A stretch of DNA of 64,000 bases from Novosphingobium sp. PhB57 (GTDB taxonomy: Bacteria; Pseudomonadota; Alphaproteobacteria; Sphingomonadales; Sphingomonadaceae). The stretch lies in contig NZ_SMBO01000009.1 of NCBI RefSeq assembly GCF_004342985.1, positions 62,001 to 126,000 of the forward strand, in the 5' to 3' direction. Every line of letters starts with the position of its first letter. The stretch's first letter is position 1. Below the pieces are notes generated by a model that searched no databases, was not told the origin of the DNA, and was given only the letters and a program-made list of their open reading frames with translations. The position numbers were made by a program, and so were the translations under genes. This document shows, piece by piece, positions 24,801 to 32,572 of the stretch.

Positions 24801-27537
24801 CCGCGGCGTGCTCTTGGGCACTACCACGGCCAATGGGTCCGGCGCATGGACGTTCACGCCCACCACGCCGCTCGATCCCGGCGGTCATATCCTGACGGTG
24901 ACCGCCACCGATGCCGTCGGCAACCAGAGCGGGCCCACGGCAGCCTTCAACCTGACCGTGGATACCGCCGCCCCGGCGGCGCCCGCCATCACCGGCGCGA
25001 CGGACGATGTCGGCGTGTCCGGACCGATCGCCAATGGCGGCCTGACTGACGACGCTCTCCCGCAGATCACGGGTACCGCCGAAGGGAACGCGACCGTCTC
25101 GATCTTCAACAACGGCGTCCTGCTGGGGACCGTTGTTGCGAACGGATCGGGGGACTGGTCCTTCACACCGCTCTCGCCGCTATCGGAGGGCCCGCACAGC
25201 TTCACGGCCTCCGCACGCGACGCTGCGGGCAATGTAAGCGGAACGTCCGCGGCTTACGCCTTCACCGTGGACACCACGCCGCCCGTGGCGCCGGTGATCG
25301 TCTCGGCAAATGACGACACCGCGCCGCAGCTTGGCATCGTGGCCAGCGGCGGCGCCACGAACGATACGACGCCGACACTCACGGGCACGGCCGAGGCCAA
25401 TACCAGCATCGCGGTGTTCGACAACGGCCTCCAGATCGGCACGACAACCGCAGACACCAACGGGGTCTGGACCTTCGCACCCACCACGACCCTGGGGGAC
25501 GGCAACCACAGCTTCACGGTCCGCGCCACCGATGCCACCGGCAACCAGGGCGCCGCGTCCGCAGCCTATACCGTAAGGGTGGACACGGCCGGCCCGGCCG
25601 CCCCGGTCATCGCCAGCGTCACTGACGACGTGGGCTCGGTGCAGGGTGCCGTCGCCAATGGCGGCGTGACCAATGACACCATCCCGCTCCTGCGCGGCAC
25701 GGCCGAGGCGGGCTCGGTCCTGACGATCCTGGCCAACGGCACCGCGATCGGCACAACCCAAGTCGATGCCACCGGCAACTGGAGCTTCTTGCCCCCGACT
25801 GCCCTTGGCGAGGGCAATTATGCCTTCACCGCCTTCGCCACCGATGCCGCCGGCAACCCCGGCACCGCTTCGGCGGCCTTCGGCATCACCGTAGACCTGA
25901 CCGCGCCGCCCTCGCCGATGATCACCAGCATCGTCGACGATGTCGCCCCGGTCACGGGCACGGTCCCCAGCGGCGGTATCTCCAACGATGCCTCGCCGCA
26001 GCTGAACGGCACGGCCGCGATCAATACCGTGGTCCTGGTCTACGACAACAATGTCCTGATCGGCAGCACCACGTCGAACGGTTTGGGAGCCTGGAGCTTC
26101 ACGCCGACCGGCACGATCGCCAACGGCGCCCACAGCTTCACCGCCGTGGCCGTCGATCCCGCCGGCAATGCCAGCGCGGCGTCCAATACCTATGGCATGA
26201 CGGTGGACACCGCCGCGCCGGTCCAGACCATCGCGATTACGATGCTGACCACCGACACCGGCACTCAGGGCGACTGGAGCACGCAGGATACCACCCCTAC
26301 CATCGGCGGCACGCTCAGCGCCGCGTTGGGGGCGGGTGAGCAAGTGCAGGTCCAGATCGACGGCGGCACCTGGATCAACGCCAGTTCCTCCGGATCGACC
26401 TGGTTCTACGGCGCGGGAACCTTGGCGACCGGATCGCACAGCATCATCGCCCGCGTGGTCGACGCGGCGGGCAATGTCGGCAACAGTGCCTCGCAGAACC
26501 TCAGCATCGCCGCCATTCCGGCTCAGGCACCGATCGTCCAGGCCACCGGCACATCGCTGCTCGGCCTCGTGGGGGTCGAGGCGCTGAACCTCATTGACCT
26601 TAGCACCCAGTCGCTGATGGCGGTCGACCCGAACAACAACCTGAAGAGCGTCCAGGTCCGCTACGCACCCCTCCTGGCGCTCAGTCTCGGCGCCTACACG
26701 CTGACCGGCTCCAGTGCGCTGGCAGCGGAACTGGGCCTGCAGATCGCCGTCACCAATACCGCAGGCCTGCTCGGCATCCTCGCGCCGACCTCCACGCTGA
26801 CGATCACCTCGCTCAGCGGCGGCGCGATCGACAACCTGGCCGTCAACGAACTGCTCAACACCGTGCACTTCCAACAGAACGTCTCGACCCTGGGCGTGGA
26901 CCTTCTCAATTCGGTCAGCATTACCGCCACTGACACCACCAACCTTTCGGCCTCTTCGTCGACGGGGACGCTGCTCGATCTCAGTCTGCTGAACGCCAGC
27001 GGTTCGCCGAACTTCATCGAGGGCGACGGTGGTAACAACCTCCTGAACGGCACCGCAGGGAACGACCGTCTCTACGGCCACGCCGGCGTCGACGTGCTGA
27101 ACGGCGGCAACGGCAACGACTTCCTGCGCGGCGGTCCCGGCGCCGATACCCTCAACGGCGGCGCCGGCAACGACACCCTGGTCTACGACTCCGCGGACAC
27201 ATTGATCGACGGTGGAACCGGAACGGATACACTTCTGATCGACAGCGGCACCGGACAAGTGCTGGACTTGGGAACGGCCACCAACATCCGGAATATCGAG
27301 GTGATCAATCTCGGGATCGGCGATGCGGGGCGGCGGATAAACCTAACGGAAGCGGGAGTCATTCGTGCCACCGAAAGCAGTCATCAACTCACCATCAACG
27401 GCGATGGGAACGACAGCGTGACGATGACCGGCGCGGTGTTCCAGGGACAGACGCTCATCAATGGAGAGGCCTACAACCATTACTCTCTGGGTACGACCGA
27501 CATCTTCGTCGACCATCCGGTGATGGTCGTCATCTGA
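15808..27537 (+). CDS. Giant BapA-like Ig-repeat adhesin with RTX C-terminus
   Basis: A 3,909-residue predicted biofilm adhesin exported by type I secretion. Residues 1-115 match the BapA-type prefix (VASMVREGDDLVLKFADGS, then DPSNGSQWLVN). A Gly/Ala-rich, partly hydrophobic linker follows (about 116-174). About 35 Ig-like modules of 80-105 residues fill residues 175-3568, each opening with a D-T-x-P-x-x-P motif and carrying GTAEAGSTVTVFDNG and GTWTFTP-type strands. Long modules containing (T/D)DDTxPT alternate with short ones carrying NPTDG and DxNxDG calcium-like sites. The C-terminus has about five RTX nonapeptides (GGNGNDFLRG and similar, residues 3738-3800) and a terminal secretion region. 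The module DNA is highly repetitive. The three genes downstream encode the matching secretion machinery. A Lap-type protease site in the Ala/Gly linker is possible but not proven. Confidence 0.93.
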   Translation: MDKRVEIVNRATKATTNAVARAGETRIPIPLDSNVKIDAPPNSVASMVREGDDLVLKFADGSIIRLEGYFGCSPEDLGQLTLDDPSNGSQWLVNLSEVSCVAPGDVSTEAVNYNLTPLDSAAASTAGAAGAAASGGISNGLLIGLGALAVGGGVAAAAGGGGGGGGGGNVGNPPSDTTAPAVPVVSSGLQSGGATNDTTPTFSGTAEAGSTVTVFDNGTRIGTATAAANGTWTFTPGTPLGEGAHSLTFTATDAAGNQSAATPARGFTVDTAAPAAPAVTGGLEPGGATNDTTPTFTGTAEVGSTVTVFDNGTSIGMATVGPDGTWTFTPAAPLGEGAHSLTFTATDPAGNPSAATPALGFTVDTAAPAAPVLNPTDGTTISGTAEAGATIGLDTNGDGTPDATTTAGADGTWSITLPAPLGNGTVVSATATDAAGNPSAPANATVDSGLDTTPPATPVVTSGLEPGDATNDTTPTFTGTAEAGSTVTVFDNGTSIGTATVGPDGTWTFTPAAPLGEGAHSLTFTATDPAGNPSAATPALGFTVDTAAPAAPVLNPTDGTTISGTAEAGATIGLDTNGDGTPDATTTAGADGTWSITLPAPLGNGTVVSATATDAAGNPSAPANATVVNGVDNVPPPIPVVTDGVAAGGATNDTTPTFQGTTEPGSSVTVLDNGTPIGAATVAADGTWSFTPTAPLGEGPHSLTFVATDGAGNQSPASAPSAFSVDTIVPAAPALNPTDGTTISGTAEAGATIGLDTNGDGTPDATTTAAGDGTWSITLPAPLSDGTVVGATATDAAGNVSGTGNATVDAGIDTTPPAAPVVSGGSDNTAPVIAPLLPDTATNDPAPTFGGTTEPGSTVAVFDNGAPIGNATVAANGSWTFTPLVALGEGPHSLTFVATDALGNQGAASAPFAFTVDTNAPVAPTVNPTDGTMISGTAEIGAGVGIDMTGDGVPDAYVQADGAGNWTYVPGSAVPDGVTISVTAIDAAGNVSPPAAVIVDASVPVAPGITEVVDDVQGVIGVVPRGSVSNDATLTINGTAEPDSTVRIYDGATLIGTLIADPSGSWTLTTGVLAEGPHEFAVTATDATGNVSGPSVTYGVVVDLSPPASLVVNPTDGFTLTGTTEIGATVLVDTNGDGTADQTVTAGADGSWSVTFTAPLPDGTVVSVTAVDVAGNSTAPATVTVDDSIDTTPPPIPVLAVVTDNADPVQGSLSNGGSTNDTQPTLNGTAEANVTVTIYDNGILLGTTTADGLGDWQFEPTAPLGEGAHSLTVTTTDTNGNESQPSPAFALTVDTAAPAAPVINPSDGQAITGTAEANATINLDLNNDGTADTSVQADGAGVWSYTPLVPLISGTISATATDAAGNTSGPAIGTVDATAPLAPTIGAVADDVGIYTDPLVDGASTDDAQPTFSGTAEGNAIITLYEGTTVIGTAQAGPSGAWSVTPLVPLGQGSHALTITATDAVGNESLPATFTVVVDNQGPDAPVITSVADGVGAITDPLVSGSVTDDTRPAFTGTAESGSTVSIFSNGTLLGTAQADGTTGIWNFIPGAALPEGSNSIVVIATDLAGNAGTPSAPFTLTVDSVVPTTPAITSAFDNVGSVQGALASGAATDDTLLVLSGTADANAQVDIFEGGILVTTVTADAFGVWNFTPATLAPGTYTYTASVTNEAGVPSAVSPDFVLTVSTALPGAPSITSAADDVGRYTAALASGDVTDDVLPVLSGTAPIGSTVTVYDNGTPLGLATLDGLGGWTFTPTSALSEGPHVFTATATDAIGNISLASGGFTLEVDTSAPLAPEIDPSAGAILNGTAEADATILLDLDGDGTIDATTFADGNGVWSYTPATRLDNGTTVIVTAVDAAGNASGTDSVVIDRTPPQAPSITQILDNVGAQAGNVANGGTTDDTLPELTGTGEPGSTINLFDFGAPVGTVVVGATGTWSLQLTTPLGSAPHSFTATATDPLGNVGPASPAYAVTVDVSPVVLPVITSVRDDVGTIVGTVAPGATTDDALPTIVGTAGGNATVAVYDSVAGLLGTTVANGSGDWSFTPAGTLGGGQHTFTAIATNAAGNSSSFSAGYQINIDTTVPAVPTITQANDDVPGITTPVLSGGLTNDTTPTLIGRADGNAVVTIYANGVAIDTTTASPTGDWQYVLVTGGDGPQSITVSAANAAGSSSVQSAPFVFTVDATPPAAPLVNPTNGTGTLSGTAEPNTTVSIVIGGGTAATPNVDASGNWTYAIPGSNAENTQIAVTAIDAAGNGSSATTVFVDLTGPAATVAIAAQDDQGLVMGAIAPNSTTDDTLPLFSGTTEAYATVQVFDAGQPIGTVQADLNGNWSLTPGVALGNGPHSITYIATDLAGNAGTESPALVFTVLTGNPAVPTIVQVADDGPTPGAILGGGATNDPTPLISGKADPGAIVTLIIDGTGVATMTATGTGDWSFNAPSLDDGPHTIAVSAANAAGNQSGPSGDFAIVVDTLAPGAPVITGSDGTTVMGTSEIGATITLAVSGGGTYETTANSVGQWSLTLPIQAANGTTLTATARDAAGNNSGPGTGTVDQGVDMTPPATPVLSTISDDAGFVVGAITNGGVTDDTSPLISGTAGANVLISVYDGTTLLGTTNSDGDGAWSFSPTPPLGAGPHSISATATANGVESISGNAIAFTLDLTPPPAPVVDPGNGTVFTGTTEANASVIITYPGGSTTVQADATGHWTFTPGTPIPDSAAVTVAARDVAGNLSGSTTATIDSTPPTVPAITGADDNAGGVLGPVATGGGTDDTTPTLSGIAEANAIVSVYDGATLLGTAVATGGAWTFTPPTALGEGPHSFTVTAADTFGNVSGASAPYTLTIVTSTPAAPVITGGADNVGTIVGPIGNGGATDDSQPTITGSAGANLTITLYEGAVAVGTTTSDINGAWSIETSLLQDGAHVLTAVATNAAGTASANSSAFTVNVDTAAPNPPAVTSVTDDVGTIQTALVSGAQTDDTRPTLTGTAEANSTVSILDRGVLLGTTTANGSGAWTFTPTTPLDPGGHILTVTATDAVGNQSGPTAAFNLTVDTAAPAAPAITGATDDVGVSGPIANGGLTDDALPQITGTAEGNATVSIFNNGVLLGTVVANGSGDWSFTPLSPLSEGPHSFTASARDAAGNVSGTSAAYAFTVDTTPPVAPVIVSANDDTAPQLGIVASGGATNDTTPTLTGTAEANTSIAVFDNGLQIGTTTADTNGVWTFAPTTTLGDGNHSFTVRATDATGNQGAASAAYTVRVDTAGPAAPVIASVTDDVGSVQGAVANGGVTNDTIPLLRGTAEAGSVLTILANGTAIGTTQVDATGNWSFLPPTALGEGNYAFTAFATDAAGNPGTASAAFGITVDLTAPPSPMITSIVDDVAPVTGTVPSGGISNDASPQLNGTAAINTVVLVYDNNVLIGSTTSNGLGAWSFTPTGTIANGAHSFTAVAVDPAGNASAASNTYGMTVDTAAPVQTIAITMLTTDTGTQGDWSTQDTTPTIGGTLSAALGAGEQVQVQIDGGTWINASSSGSTWFYGAGTLATGSHSIIARVVDAAGNVGNSASQNLSIAAIPAQAPIVQATGTSLLGLVGVEALNLIDLSTQSLMAVDPNNNLKSVQVRYAPLLALSLGAYTLTGSSALAAELGLQIAVTNTAGLLGILAPTSTLTITSLSGGAIDNLAVNELLNTVHFQQNVSTLGVDLLNSVSITATDTTNLSASSSTGTLLDLSLLNASGSPNFIEGDGGNNLLNGTAGNDRLYGHAGVDVLNGGNGNDFLRGGPGADTLNGGAGNDTLVYDSADTLIDGGTGTDTLLIDSGTGQVLDLGTATNIRNIEVINLGIGDAGRRINLTEAGVIRATESSHQLTINGDGNDSVTMTGAVFQGQTLINGEAYNHYSLGTTDIFVDHPVMVVI
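16651..17688 (+). repeat. Near-identical tandem duplication of an Ig module pair (period 543 bp)
   Basis: Bases 16651-17145 and 17194-17688 match at almost every position over about 495 bases, displaced by 543 bases (181 codons). The unit is one long plus one short Ig-like module. The other modules of the gene are far more diverged, so this pair duplicated or was homogenised recently. It is also a likely site of length variation or assembly collapse. Confidence 0.9.
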
Positions 27538-27578
27538 CAGGAAGCACGGCCAGCGAACTCAGTTCATGAAAGGGGAGC

Positions 27579-29186
27579 ATGGCGTTTACGGAGTGGAGGG
27601 TCGCCGGAACGGTGGGAATCGCCGTCCTGGGGATCGTGGGTAGTCGATGTCACGCACAGGAACAGGATAATACGCATGCCGTAATCGCCTCGGGCGAACT
27701 GCCGCCGATCGGTAGGCAGGAAGTTCTCCCGCCGGGCACCGCCACCTCAGGCACCGTGGCGCCGCAATCCGCGGCGCCCGGTGTCGGGGCTGCGCCGAAC
27801 GCCGTCTCTGCGGCGAGCGTCGCAGCCGTTCCGCAAGATGGCCAGGCTGGCTGGGCGCAAGCTGTTCCACCGCCGCCGCAAGGCCTGCCTCCCGGCTCCG
27901 GTCAGGCAGCTTCCGGGCAGCCGGGCGAAGATCAGTCCGATGCCCCGTTGGTGCCGGGCCGGCTCGACCTCTCCGATGCCGTGGTGCTCACCTTGATGCG
28001 CCACCCGGAGATTTCGCGCGCCAACGCTGCCCTGGCGCGGGGGCGGGCCGATCTCGGCGCGGCCAAGTCTGCCTGGACGCCACAGGTTTCCTATCAGGCC
28101 AATCTCGGACCGAACATGCTTTCCGGCCGCAACACGTCCGGTTTCAACGAAAACATGGCCGGGCCGAGCGTCTATCTGCAGCAGCAGGTCTGGGATTTCG
28201 GCCGCTCCAAGGGAGAGATCGGCGCCGCCCGTTCAACCATGCGTCAGCGCCGATATGAATTGGAATCCGTCGCGGACCAACTGGCGGAGCAAGGCGCCAT
28301 GGCTTTCCTGGAGGTCAAGCGCTTCGAACTGCTTTCGGTAGAGGCCCGCAAGCAAGTGGAGGAGCTGGAACGGCTGCGCCACCTGATCGGCCTGCGGGTC
28401 AACGCCGGCGTGTCCGACAAGTCGGACCTCATGCTCGCCGATGTCCGGGTGGAAAGCGCCCGGGGAGAGGCGATCCAGGCGGAAACCTCGCTCGCCGTTG
28501 CGCAGTCCGGCCTGCTCAATCTCATCGGCGATCTTCCGCAGAGCTATGAGGACCCGACCGCACAGATATCCCGCTTCGAGACGGGCGACGACGAGCCGGA
28601 CTATGACAAGCTGCCCGCGGTGGTGGCCACGGAACAGGCCGAACATGCCGCCGCCTCGAAGATCGGCCAGGCCAAGGCCGAACGCTACCCCCGGCTGGGC
28701 CTCCAGCTCGGCTACACGCGCAACAACTACACCTACAACACGCGCGACAATTCCTTCGCGGGGATGGTGACCGTTACCGGAGACCTCTATCGCCGCAGCA
28801 ACCACTACCTGATCGAGGCCGCAGAGGAAGATCGCCGCGGGGCCGAGGCGGCGCGCGACTCCGCAGTGCTGGAAGCACGGGGCAAGGCGCTTTCGGCCCG
28901 TCAGCAAATCCGCGCCGGGCAGGCCCGCATCTCAGCCTATTCCCGCCAGGAAGAGCAGGCTGTCACCGCCAGCCGCATTTTCTTCGAGGAATACAAGCTG
29001 GGCAAGCGCACCCTTACGGAACTGCTGAACACCCAGCTTGAAATCTACCGCGCAGCCAGTTCGCGCATCGCTGCGCAATACGACATCATGGAAGCGCGCG
29101 TCCGTTTCGAAAACGTCAGCGGCACCTTGCGGCCTTCGCTCGGCCTGCCTGCCCGCCTGCGTGAGGAGGAAGACTTCGATGGCTGA
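27579..29186 (+). CDS. TolC-like outer-membrane channel of type I secretion system
   Basis: A 535-residue outer-membrane efflux protein. The N-terminus has an export signal (hydrophobic residues 10-21, cleavage near CHAQEQ). A long Pro/Ala/Gln-rich linker (about residues 40-125) is unusual and absent from classic TolC. The channel domain follows with two OEP repeats: coiled-coil helices such as ANAALARGRADLGAAKSAW and EQAVTASRIFFEEYKLGKRT, and the beta segment VYLQQQVWDFGR. It starts 41 bases after the adhesin stop behind AAGGGGAG and overlaps the ABC gene by 8 bases. It should form the outer-membrane exit for the adhesin, as LapE does for LapA. Confidence 0.9.
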   Translation: MAFTEWRVAGTVGIAVLGIVGSRCHAQEQDNTHAVIASGELPPIGRQEVLPPGTATSGTVAPQSAAPGVGAAPNAVSAASVAAVPQDGQAGWAQAVPPPPQGLPPGSGQAASGQPGEDQSDAPLVPGRLDLSDAVVLTLMRHPEISRANAALARGRADLGAAKSAWTPQVSYQANLGPNMLSGRNTSGFNENMAGPSVYLQQQVWDFGRSKGEIGAARSTMRQRRYELESVADQLAEQGAMAFLEVKRFELLSVEARKQVEELERLRHLIGLRVNAGVSDKSDLMLADVRVESARGEAIQAETSLAVAQSGLLNLIGDLPQSYEDPTAQISRFETGDDEPDYDKLPAVVATEQAEHAAASKIGQAKAERYPRLGLQLGYTRNNYTYNTRDNSFAGMVTVTGDLYRRSNHYLIEAAEEDRRGAEAARDSAVLEARGKALSARQQIRAGQARISAYSRQEEQAVTASRIFFEEYKLGKRTLTELLNTQLEIYRAASSRIAAQYDIMEARVRFENVSGTLRPSLGLPARLREEEDFDG

Positions 29187-31323
29187 CAGCGCCGATATCG
29201 TCCAGCCGCCCTGGACCGCCGCCGTCGCGGCCCTCGGCACTCTGAAAGGCGTGCCGGTGGGCGCGCAGGAACTGGCGAAACGCCTCTACTGGTCCGAAGG
29301 CCTGGACGCCGAGAAGACCCTTGTCCACGCCGCGCGCCTCTCGGGGCTGGACTTCCAGATCGTGAACATGCGCGTTGACGACGTGCCGCAACTGCTGCTT
29401 CCGGCCATCGTCGAACTCAACGACCAGAGCACGGCGATCCTACACGCCCGGGACGGGCTGGGCGTGCGCGTTTCCATGCCCGGAATGCGGCACGATGCGC
29501 CCGTGGAACTGTCGCTCGACACGTTCCGCGGCCGCACCACCGGCCGCGTCGGTTTCGTGGAGCCGCTCTCCACGCGTTCGCGCGATGCCCGGCTGGACGA
29601 ATTCCTGCGGGCACCTTCGCGGTCCTGGCTGTGGGACATCATCATGGCCGACCGGCGCGGCTATGGCGAAGTGGTGCTCGGGTCGGTCTTCGGCAATCTC
29701 CTCACGTTCGCGACCTCGCTCTTCGCCATGCAGGTGTGGGACCGGGTGATCCCGGCCCAGTCCGTCCCCACGCTATGGGTGCTGGCGCTGGGGACCGGGC
29801 TGGCGCTGTTCCTGGAACTGTTGCTGCGCACGGCGCGCGTCCAACTGGTGGACCGCATCGGCCGGCGCGCCGACATCGCGATTTCCTCGCGCATTTTCGC
29901 CCGCGCGCTGGACATCCGCAACGATGCCCGTCCGCGCTCGACCGGCGCGCTGATCGCCCAGTTGCGCGATGTCGAGCAGATACGCGAAATGCTGACGTCC
30001 ACCACCGTTTCGGCGATGATCGACCTGCCGTTCATCCTGCTGTTCCTGGTGCTCTTCGCCTTCCTGGCGGGACAATTGACCTTCGTGCTGATCGGCGCGG
30101 CTGTCCTGATCCTGCTGCCGGGACTGCTGCTTCAGCGCCCGCTGGCCCGCCTCGCCACCGAAGGCATGCGGGAAGGGGCGCTGCGCAACGCGATCCTGGT
30201 CGAATCGATCGAACGGATCGACGAGATCAAGTCGGCACAGGCCGAAGCCCGTTTCCAGTCGCTTTGGGAACGCCTGACCCTTGCCGGCACCCGTGTCGGC
30301 GCCGAACAGCGCTTCCTTTCCGCGCTTTTCGTCAACTGGACGCAGACGCTTCAGCAACTCGCCTATACGGCCGTCGTCGTGGCGGGCGCCTTCAAGGTCA
30401 TGGAAGGCGACATGACGATGGGCGCGCTGATCGCCTGTTCGATCCTCACCAGCCGCGCACTGGTCCTGTTCGTGCCGTTCGGGCAGATATTCACCCGCTG
30501 GCAGAATGCCAAAGTGGCGATGACCGGGTTGGAGGACCTGTTCGACAAGCCGGTGGACCACGATCCCGAACGCGGCCTGCTGCGCCGGGCGACGCTCAAC
30601 GGCTATTATGAAATCAAGGATTTGACATACGCTTACGATCGCGATGGACCGCTTGCACTGAAAGTGGAGCGTCTGTCGATCCGCGCCGGGGAGCGCGTGG
30701 CATTCCTCGGCCGGATCGGGGCGGGCAAGTCCACGCTGCTCCGCTTGCTGTCGGGCCTTGCCTGGCCGACCAGCGGCGAAGTGCTCCTGGACGGGACGAA
30801 CCTGACGCTTATCAACCCCGTCGATGTCCGCCGCGACACGGCCTATCTGGGGCAGGGCGCGCAGCTCTTCCTGGGCACCATCCGCGAAAACCTGCTGATC
30901 GGCGCGCCGGGCGTGAACGACGAACAGATCCTCCACGCTCTGGCCGTAACCGGGGGGCTGCCGCTCGTGCAGAACCAGCCGCAAGGTCTCGACCTGCTGC
31001 TGCAGGAGGGCGGCGCCGGGCTGTCCGGCGGGCAAAGGCAGACGCTGCTCCTGACGCGCGCCCTGCTGCGCAATAGCAACATCCTTTTGCTCGACGAGCC
31101 TTCCGCTCCGCTCGACGACATCAGCGAGCGGGCGCTCGTCGCCAACCTTGGGCAATGGCTGCGCGGCCGCACGCTCGTGGTCACCACCAATCGGCCGGGT
31201 CTGCTCGAACTGGTCGACCGTATCGTCGTCATAGACTCTGGCCGCATCGCGCTGGATGGGCCGAAGGAAAAAGTGCTCGGCGCCCTGGCCGGACCGGCCG
31301 GGATCAGGGAGAAGCAGGTATGA
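29179..31323 (+). CDS. Type I secretion ABC transporter (LapB/HlyB-like)
   Basis: A 714-residue permease-ATPase. Residues 1-140 form a peptidase-C39-like domain without the catalytic cysteine, the arrangement used by RTX exporters to dock unfolded substrate. A six-helix membrane domain follows (about 160-430). The ATPase domain has Walker A GRIGAGKST, signature LSGGQRQ, Walker B ILLLDEPSA and a downstream D-loop. The ATG at 29179 lies within the end of the tolC-like gene and follows GAGGAGGA. The 3' end overlaps the HlyD gene by four bases (ATGA). Its neighbours make the upstream giant adhesin the obvious substrate. Confidence 0.93.
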   Translation: MADSADIVQPPWTAAVAALGTLKGVPVGAQELAKRLYWSEGLDAEKTLVHAARLSGLDFQIVNMRVDDVPQLLLPAIVELNDQSTAILHARDGLGVRVSMPGMRHDAPVELSLDTFRGRTTGRVGFVEPLSTRSRDARLDEFLRAPSRSWLWDIIMADRRGYGEVVLGSVFGNLLTFATSLFAMQVWDRVIPAQSVPTLWVLALGTGLALFLELLLRTARVQLVDRIGRRADIAISSRIFARALDIRNDARPRSTGALIAQLRDVEQIREMLTSTTVSAMIDLPFILLFLVLFAFLAGQLTFVLIGAAVLILLPGLLLQRPLARLATEGMREGALRNAILVESIERIDEIKSAQAEARFQSLWERLTLAGTRVGAEQRFLSALFVNWTQTLQQLAYTAVVVAGAFKVMEGDMTMGALIACSILTSRALVLFVPFGQIFTRWQNAKVAMTGLEDLFDKPVDHDPERGLLRRATLNGYYEIKDLTYAYDRDGPLALKVERLSIRAGERVAFLGRIGAGKSTLLRLLSGLAWPTSGEVLLDGTNLTLINPVDVRRDTAYLGQGAQLFLGTIRENLLIGAPGVNDEQILHALAVTGGLPLVQNQPQGLDLLLQEGGAGLSGGQRQTLLLTRALLRNSNILLLDEPSAPLDDISERALVANLGQWLRGRTLVVTTNRPGLLELVDRIVVIDSGRIALDGPKEKVLGALAGPAGIREKQV

Positions 31324-32537
31324 CGGCCGGTAACCCCACAAGCGCGATTGCCGGCGGCGGCCTGCTCGAGGGCCTGCGCGGAGAGGAAGACAGCCGCTGG
31401 CTGCGAACCGTGGGGCGGCTGCGGATCATCCCGATCCTCTCGGTGGGCATCCTGGCCTTCCTGGTCTGGAGCTATTTCGGCGTGCTGGACGAAGTGACGG
31501 TCGGTTCCGGCAAAGTCACGCCGCCGTCGCGCTCGCAGGTGATCCAGAGCCTTGAGGGCGGGATCGTCAACGGCATCTTCGTGCATGAAGGCGATATCGT
31601 CCGCCCCCATGAAAAGCTCGCCACGCTTGACCGCGCGCGCTTCAGTTCGATGCTGGGCGAGGCGGAGGCGAAAGCGCGGGCGCTGGAGGCGACCGCCGCG
31701 CGGCTGGAGGCTGAAATCAGCGGTGGCAGTCCCAACTTTCCCGCGTCGGTCAAGGAGACACCCGGTCTCATGGCGCGCGAGCTTGAGCTGATGCGATCGC
31801 GGCGCCAGAACCTCGATGTCGCGACGGCCAGCATGCGGCAGTCTCTGGCCCTGACCCGCCGCCAGCTGGCCATGACCGAGCCGCTCGTCGATCTGGGCGC
31901 TGCGAACCAGGTGGAGATCATCCAGCTTCGCCGGCAGGAGAACGAGATACAGGCCAAGCTCGATTCAATGCGTAACCAGTACGTCATCGATGCCAGCGCG
32001 GACTATGCGAAAGCGCGGGCGGAACTGGACCAGGTCACCCAGGTCATCGGCGGTCGCCGCGACCAGCTGGACCGCACGATCCTCTATTCACCCGTTCGCG
32101 GCATCGTGAAGAACCTGGAAGTGACCACCATCGGCGGCGTGATCCAGCCGGGCGGTTCGCTGATGGAAATCGTGCCGCTGGAGGACCAGCTCCTGATCGA
32201 ATCCCGCGTGCAGCCGAGGGACATCGCCTTCATCCGTCCGGGGCAGCCTGCGACGGTGAAGATCACCGCATACGATCCCTCGATCTACGGCACCCTGGCC
32301 GGGACGGTCGATCGCATTTCCCCCGATACGCTCCAGGACGAGGTCCATCGCGATCAGGTCTATTACCGTGTCTATGTGCGGACCCAGCGTTCGACCTTGC
32401 GCGCCAAGAACGGCCATGAATACGCGATCATGCCCGGCATGGTGTCGACCGTGGAGATCAGGACCGGGCGGAAGACGATCCTGCAGTACCTCATGAAGCC
32501 CATCAACAAGGCAGCCGAAGCGATGCGCGAACGCTAG
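31320..32537 (+). CDS. HlyD-family periplasmic adaptor of type I secretion system
   Basis: A 405-residue membrane fusion protein. One membrane segment lies at about residues 35-55 (IIPILSVGILAFLVWSYFG). A lipoyl/barrel-sandwich half follows (QVIQSLEGGIVNGIFVHEGD), then a long alpha-hairpin (about 100-240) and a beta-barrel region (VRGIVKNLEVTTIGGVIQPG). The C-terminus resembles HlyD/LapC (MPGMVSTVEIRTGRKTILQY). It bridges the ABC transporter and the TolC-like channel. Start overlap ATGA implies translational coupling. Confidence 0.93.
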   Translation: MTAGNPTSAIAGGGLLEGLRGEEDSRWLRTVGRLRIIPILSVGILAFLVWSYFGVLDEVTVGSGKVTPPSRSQVIQSLEGGIVNGIFVHEGDIVRPHEKLATLDRARFSSMLGEAEAKARALEATAARLEAEISGGSPNFPASVKETPGLMARELELMRSRRQNLDVATASMRQSLALTRRQLAMTEPLVDLGAANQVEIIQLRRQENEIQAKLDSMRNQYVIDASADYAKARAELDQVTQVIGGRRDQLDRTILYSPVRGIVKNLEVTTIGGVIQPGGSLMEIVPLEDQLLIESRVQPRDIAFIRPGQPATVKITAYDPSIYGTLAGTVDRISPDTLQDEVHRDQVYYRVYVRTQRSTLRAKNGHEYAIMPGMVSTVEIRTGRKTILQYLMKPINKAAEAMRER

Positions 32538-32572
32538 AAAACGCCGGGCCTGCTCAGGTAGCAATCATCCTG

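Noticed and set aside
25180..27258. A 692-codon minus-strand frame over the adhesin C-terminus
   Set aside because: Another shadow of the repetitive plus-strand gene, with no start signal or domain.
15808..27537. Dense short repeats suggesting a CRISPR or other array
   Set aside because: The repeats stay in one reading frame and encode Ig-like modules; there are no equal-length spacers.
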